Assembly (NCBI GenBank): GCA_031285975.1
Contig: JAITVE010000025.1
Span: 1 to 18,352, forward strand
Direction of reading: 5' to 3'
Origin: Candidatus Adiutrix sp.
GTDB lineage: Bacteria > Desulfobacterota > Desulfarculia > Adiutricales > Adiutricaceae
Length of the DNA stretch: 18,352 nt
The translations under genes were made by a program, and so were the position numbers. Below are positions 15,198 to 18,352 of the stretch, piece after piece. Each line of letters opens with the position of its first letter. Position 1 is the stretch's first letter. Under the pieces are notes generated by a model, which was not told the origin of the DNA, did no database searches, and saw only the letters and a program-made list of their open reading frames with translations.

Positions 15198-15237
15198 AAA
15201 AAAGCCCCTCAAAGCCGCGCGCGGCTTTCCAAGGGGG
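15198..15237 (-). terminator. Riboswitch-linked intrinsic terminator (attenuator)
   Basis: On the minus strand the palindrome AAAGCCGCGCGCGGCTTT (15228-15211) is extended by CCCCT and AGGGG on either side with small bulges. It is followed directly by GGGGCTTTTTT, a run of six T (15203-15198). It lies between the riboswitch 3' end (15304) and the permease start (15134), so it is placed to switch transcription off. Confidence 0.85.
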
Positions 15238-15303
15238 TCTTTACCATCAACCACCGCATTATGAAAAATCCCAGGCGGCCGAGCACGGGCCGGAGCGGGG
15301 AAG

Positions 15304-15502
15304 GTTCATCCGGTCTTCTGGCTTACGGATCGTCCAGCCCGCACGGCCTTCCCGGGGAGTTCAGGCGGTTGCGCAACCGTCCCGAGCCTCGTCCCAGTGG
15401 CTGGTTCGCCCCGCCCTTTCGGCGGCAAGAACCTTCGGCGACTGTCCCCGTTTACAGCGGCGGGTCCGCCACGGAATTGCACCGTGTTCCGAGAGAATGA
15501 AC
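15304..15502 (-). ncRNA. Cobalamin (B12) riboswitch
   Basis: Read on the minus strand, the core matches the cobalamin riboswitch consensus. GGAACACGGTGCAATTCC is followed by GTGGCGGACCCGCCGCTG and TAAACGG, then CCACTGGGA and GGGAAGG. The 3' B12 box reads GATCCGTAAGCCAGAAGACC. The closing P1 stem is present: GTTCAT (15502-15497) pairs with ATGAAC (15309-15304). The 199-nt length is within the range of the class with its optional peripheral stems. A promoter places the transcript start at about the first base of P1. By established knowledge such riboswitches turn genes off when cobalamin is abundant. It controls the downstream permease and QueG-like genes through the terminator at 15198-15237. 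Confidence 0.94.
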
Positions 15503-15508
15503 ACAATT

Positions 15509-15538
15509 ATTATTGCACGCCCGGCGGCGGATAGTCAA
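15509..15538 (-). promoter_or_regulatory. Promoter of the riboswitch-permease transcript
   Basis: Minus-strand TTGACT (15538-15533), an 18-bp spacer and AATAAT (15514-15509). The predicted start near 15502 coincides with the first base of riboswitch stem P1, which supports both calls. Confidence 0.7.
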
Positions 15539-15582
15539 GTTCTTTGGCAAAGGTCTTTTCGGGGCGGGGGCAGTAAAATTTT

Positions 15583-15611
15583 TTAACTTTACAAACTAGG
15601 ACAACTATTAT
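15583..15611 (+). promoter_or_regulatory. Promoter of dksA, divergent from the riboswitch promoter
   Basis: TTAACT (15583-15588), 17-bp spacer, TATTAT (15606-15611). The start would be near 15618, leaving a leader of about 120 nt that contains the hairpin CTGAAA/TTTCAG (15674-15693). It lies back to back with the riboswitch promoter, about 45 bp apart. Confidence 0.5.
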
Positions 15612-15740
15612 AGTATTACGGATTCATTGCCAGACCTATGAGCCGCCGGGGCTGTCCGGGGCGCTCAGGGGGCTGAAAATGAACGGTTTCAGGAAAATAT
15701 CCATCCCCCTTTCTACTGAGAACTTTCGAGAGGTGCCAAT

Positions 15741-16103
15741 ATGGATGACAAACAGCTGGCCCATTTTAAGGCATTGCTGCTGGAACGGCGGGGGGAAATC
15801 CTCCAGTACGCCGACGATACCGTGACCGATATGAACGATCAGACCGATAATTATCCCGATCCCACCGACCGGGCCTCCATCGAGTCCGACCGTAATTTCA
15901 TTCTGCGCCTGCGCGAGCGCGAGCGGTTCCACCTGGTCAAAATCGACGAGGCCCTGGAGCGCATTGAAGCCGGAGAGTTCGGCATCTGCGAGACCTGCGG
16001 CTCGGACATCGGCTTCAAACGCCTCGAGGCCCGGCCCGTGGCCACCCTGTGCATCGACTGCAAAACCAGGGCCGAAGCCGCCGAAAAAGCCCGCGGCGAA
16101 TAA
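15741..16103 (+). CDS. dksA: RNA polymerase-binding regulator DksA
   Basis: DksA binds in the secondary channel of RNA polymerase and, with ppGpp, adjusts rRNA and amino-acid gene transcription. The 120-residue protein has the expected coiled coil with the acidic tip DPTDRAS (Asp40, Asp43, Ala45). The C-terminal four-cysteine zinc finger uses Cys83, Cys86, Cys104 and Cys107 (CETCG and CIDCK), followed by a short charged helix. All functional positions are intact, so a canonical DksA is more likely than a TraR-like variant. AGAGG precedes the ATG at a normal distance. It is transcribed away from the riboswitch and toward rpmH; a short GC hairpin after the stop may end or attenuate the transcript. 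Confidence 0.95.
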   Translation: MDDKQLAHFKALLLERRGEILQYADDTVTDMNDQTDNYPDPTDRASIESDRNFILRLRERERFHLVKIDEALERIEAGEFGICETCGSDIGFKRLEARPVATLCIDCKTRAEAAEKARGE

Positions 16104-16124
16104 GTGGATTGATTTTCAACCCAC

Positions 16125-16141
16125 CCTCCGGGTTCCGGAGG
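16125..16141 (+). terminator. Weak terminator-like hairpin after dksA
   Basis: CCTCCGG-GTT-CCGGAGG, a 7-bp perfect stem with a 3-nt loop, 21 bp after the dksA stop. The sequence after it (CTTCTCGGGTT) is not a real T-tract, so termination would be weak. A second inverted repeat, TTCCGGG (16179-16185) with CCCGGAA (16201-16207), follows before rpmH. Confidence 0.35.
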
Positions 16142-16269
16142 CTTCTCGGGTTGCGCCCTGTTTGCTGTAAAATTTCTGTTCCGGGGAGATTTGATTTTCG
16201 CCCGGAACCGGCCTTGGCCGCCCCAGTGCCAATAAAACCCGCACAATGCGGTATGTATAGGTGATTATT

Positions 16270-16404
16270 ATGAAAATGACGTTTCAGCCCCATGTTCTGA
16301 GAAGAAAACGCACCCACGGCTTTCTGAACCGTATGAAAACCCGCGGCGGCCAGACCGTCATCAACCGCCGCCGGGCCAAGGGCCGCAAGCGCCTGGCCCA
16401 GTAG
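16270..16404 (+). CDS. rpmH: Ribosomal protein bL34
   Basis: A 44-residue protein: [18 protein letters not shown], then [26 protein letters not shown]. This is the full-length, highly basic bL34 of the large ribosomal subunit, with all usual family positions. AGGTG precedes the ATG at a normal distance. It leads the classical rpmH-rnpA-yidD-yidC order; dnaA, often adjacent on the other side in other bacteria, is replaced here by dksA. No DnaA-box cluster is seen, so there is no sign of the replication origin in this gap. Confidence 0.97.
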   Translation: MKMTFQPHVLRRKRTHGFLNRMKTRGGQTVINRRRAKGRKRLAQ

Positions 16405-16470
16405 CCGCCGGTTTTGACAGCCGACCGCGATGCACGCGCCTTTCCCCGCGAACAACGGGGCGAGGCCGAA

Positions 16471-17289
16471 TTGTATCGTGAATCCGGCCCAAAAGGCGCG
16501 GACACTTTGCCGTCACAACCCGGCCAAACCGTTGGCGCGCCAGCCGAGCCCGGCCGGAAGTATAAATTCCCCAAGGCTGACCGGCTTTTGAAGCGGCGGC
16601 AGTTTTTGGCCATGTCCGACCGCTCAACCCAGCCGGAAATGAAAATAAAGGCGGGCGCGTTTTTGGTCATTGGCCGGGCCAACGGCCTGGAACGTCGCCG
16701 CCTGGGGGTCACAGCCAGCCGCAAAACCGGCAAGGCCGTCACCCGCAACCTTATTAAGCGGCTGACGCGGGAGATGTTCCGGCAGCGCCAGGCCCAATGG
16801 CCGCTGGGGCTGGACTACGTGTTCATCGCCCGGCCCGAGGCCGGGGAGCGGAGCCGCTCGGCCCTGGCCGCTGATTTGGCCCTGGCCCACAAAAAAATCA
16901 CGGCCTGGTCGTGGCCCGGCGGGCAAGAGCGGGGCGCTCCGAAACGCCCGGCCCCGGCCGAAACCAAAGCGGCCCGCGCCGCCCAGCCGGAGCCGCCGGA
17001 AACTGTTTCCATGACGGAGCCGGACGTTCTCAGCGTTGTGGCGGCGTTGCCGGGGCTTGTGGCCCTCGGGCTGATACGTTTTTATCAACGCTTTATTTCA
17101 CCCTGTCTGCCCCCCGCCTGCCGCTTTTGGCCCACCTGTTCGAACTACGCTATTTCGGCCATTAAAATTCATGGCTTTTGGCGCGGTTCCCTCTTGACGG
17201 CCTGGCGGCTTTTAAAATGTCATCCCTTCCACCCCGGCGGCTACGACCCTGTGCCGCCCCGCCGGGAACCGGGGCGCAGGGCCGCATAA
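16471..17289 (+). CDS. rnpA-yidD: RNase P protein subunit joined in frame to YidD
   Basis: One open frame covers two normally separate genes. Residues 30-150 (numbered from TTG 16471) are RNase P protein: [13 protein letters not shown], the [29 protein letters not shown] core with the RN-x-IKR motif (92-97), and [11 protein letters not shown]. Next is a Pro/Ala-rich linker of about 30 residues. Residues 181-272 are YidD, which aids membrane insertion by Yid[16 protein letters not shown], then [13 protein letters not shown] and a terminal [13 protein letters not shown]. Met181 (ATG at 17011) is in frame and could start YidD separately, with weak GGAA 8 nt before. No in-frame ATG precedes the RNase P domain. 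TTG 16471 has GAGG at 5 nt; TTG 16414 is an alternative 19 residues earlier. yidC follows after 36 bp. Confidence 0.88.
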   Translation: MYRESGPKGADTLPSQPGQTVGAPAEPGRKYKFPKADRLLKRRQFLAMSDRSTQPEMKIKAGAFLVIGRANGLERRRLGVTASRKTGKAVTRNLIKRLTREMFRQRQAQWPLGLDYVFIARPEAGERSRSALAADLALAHKKITAWSWPGGQERGAPKRPAPAETKAARAAQPEPPETVSMTEPDVLSVVAALPGLVALGLIRFYQRFISPCLPPACRFWPTCSNYAISAIKIHGFWRGSLLTAWRLLKCHPFHPGGYDPVPPRREPGRRAA

Positions 17290-17325
17290 CTATTACAATA
17301 AGGTCGGGTTGCCGAGGAGCCTTTG

Positions 17326-18352
17326 ATGGACAAGCGTTTTTTTTGGATAATGTCGGTTTTTCTGGTCGCTGTGATCGGCTGGACTCTCTATTTTCCGCCC
17401 CAGCCCGCCGAGCAGGCCGCAGAGGCCCCCGGCGCCACGCCGGTAGCGGTCGAGAACGCGGCGCCTGCAGTCGCCCCTCCGGCGGAGGTTCCCGCCCCGG
17501 TGCCCACCCGCCGCATCACGGTCACCACGCCGCAGTACACCGCTGTTTTTGACGAAGACGGCGGGCGGCTGTCCAGCTTCAAGCTGGCGGACTATTTCCA
17601 GCGCAAAACCAACCCGAACCAGCCGGACGAAATGCTGGAACTGGTCAACCAGCCCCACCCCGATGACCGCTCCATGCGCCTTGGGCTCACCGAGCCCGGC
17701 GCGCCCAAGCTGGAAAACGCGCCCTACCTGGCCGACCAGGAGTCCCTCACCGTGGGCGCGGGCGAAACGAAAACCCTGACTATGACCTACCGCGACCCCA
17801 GCGGCCTGATAGTCACCAGAGAACTCAGCTTTTCCGGCGACAGCTTTTTGATCGGCCAGAACGTCACCCTGGAAAATCAGGGCCAGACGCTCTATGACGG
17901 CTACCTCACCATGCGCCTGAACTCAGCCCCCTTTTCAGCGAAGGGCAACCGCAATTATAACGAGATGGGGGCCTTCATCAACAACGGTTTGGTGAATGAC
18001 ACCCCGGCTGACGCCGCCGAGGCCCTGGCCGATTTCCGGGGCAAGCTGACCAGCGTGGACTGGATTGGCTATATGGATCAATACTTCCTCACCGCCCTGG
18101 TGGTGCCCGACCAGTCGGAAATACCTGAAGCCGTGCCGCCTTCCCTCTCCGCCGCCTTCCAGGATCACGGCGGCCTGGCGGTGGGGATATCCTGGCCGCT
18201 CAATCTGGCCCCGGCCCAAAAAAAAGTTCTCAACTATGATTTTTACTACGGCCCCAAGAGCGCCGAGGCCCTGAAAGCCGCCGGGCACAAGCTTGACCGC
18301 AGCGTTGACCTGGGCTGGTTCTACTTTTTGGCCGCCCCGCTGGCCAAGCTTT
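17326..18352 (+). CDS. yidC: Membrane protein insertase YidC (3' end outside the window)
   Basis: YidC inserts proteins into the cytoplasmic membrane alone or with Sec. The visible 342 residues start MDKRFFWIMSVFLVAVIGWTLY, the N-terminal membrane helix of Gram-negative YidC. A Pro/Ala-rich linker (about 25-65) follows, then the large periplasmic beta domain, with blocks such as YTAVFDEDGGRLSSFKL (near 70) and LTVGAGETKTLTMTYRD. The last visible residues (LDLGWFYFLAAPLAKL-like: DRSVDLGWFYFL) mark the start of the conserved insertase core, whose catalytic membrane part runs off the right edge. GAGGAG precedes the ATG at 6 nt. A run of eight T residues occurs at codons 4-6. It is placed after the rnpA-yidD frame, as expected for its cofactor YidD. 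Confidence 0.97.
   Translation, partial: MDKRFFWIMSVFLVAVIGWTLYFPPQPAEQAAEAPGATPVAVENAAPAVAPPAEVPAPVPTRRITVTTPQYTAVFDEDGGRLSSFKLADYFQRKTNPNQPDEMLELVNQPHPDDRSMRLGLTEPGAPKLENAPYLADQESLTVGAGETKTLTMTYRDPSGLIVTRELSFSGDSFLIGQNVTLENQGQTLYDGYLTMRLNSAPFSAKGNRNYNEMGAFINNGLVNDTPADAAEALADFRGKLTSVDWIGYMDQYFLTALVVPDQSEIPEAVPPSLSAAFQDHGGLAVGISWPLNLAPAQKKVLNYDFYYGPKSAEALKAAGHKLDRSVDLGWFYFLAAPLAKL

Noticed and set aside
13839..15254. Longer permease frame starting at 15254
   Set aside because: The extra residues are coded by the riboswitch-linked terminator; GTG at 15134 has a perfect AGGAGG and matches the family N-terminus.

Overview
The window is a GC-rich bacterial chromosome segment holding 17 protein-coding genes, one riboswitch and several palindromic repeat elements. 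The gene mix (TrmFO rather than TrmA-type tRNA methylation, a DUF362 ferredoxin-like protein, a QueG-like Fe-S protein, an IHF/HU protein with GRNPQT and RRVVVF signatures, DksA, and the order rpmH-rnpA-yidD-yidC) suggests an anaerobic deltaproteobacterium of the Desulfobacterota/Desulfovibrio type. This is an inference from protein style and gene content; no 16S or other marker is present.

Left part (1-6802, minus strand): a tight gene string reading right to left: DUF362/4Fe-4S protein, trmFO, a TPR lipoprotein, a secreted protein of unknown function, rarD, and a pilin-like membrane protein. The junctions are either 4-bp ATGA overlaps or 10-bp gaps, so this is very probably one operon. After a 107-bp gap with its own candidate promoter comes cysS, cut off by the window edge.

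Middle (6803-11009, plus strand): an ihfA-like gene behind a long structured leader, a dispersed palindromic repeat, a small Cys-rich protein with its own promoter and a palindrome at the -10 box, typA/bipA, and a TRIC-type membrane protein. A region dense in hairpins follows and ends in a terminator that serves the opposing DUF1573 gene.

Right-middle (11010-15538, minus strand): a secreted DUF1573 protein, a second palindromic element, and a GT-A glycosyltransferase. Next is the most notable locus: a complete cobalamin riboswitch with its promoter, followed by an intrinsic terminator and then an AzgA/NCS2-type purine permease and a short QueG-like Fe-S protein. A purine-type permease under B12 control is unexpected. 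It could import a lower-ligand base for corrinoid assembly, or a deazapurine; this is a hypothesis.

Right end (15539-18352, plus strand): dksA is divergent from the riboswitch transcript. Then come rpmH, a single open frame joining RNase P protein and YidD, and yidC, truncated by the window. These genes serve stringent-response transcription control, ribosome and RNase P assembly, and membrane protein insertion.
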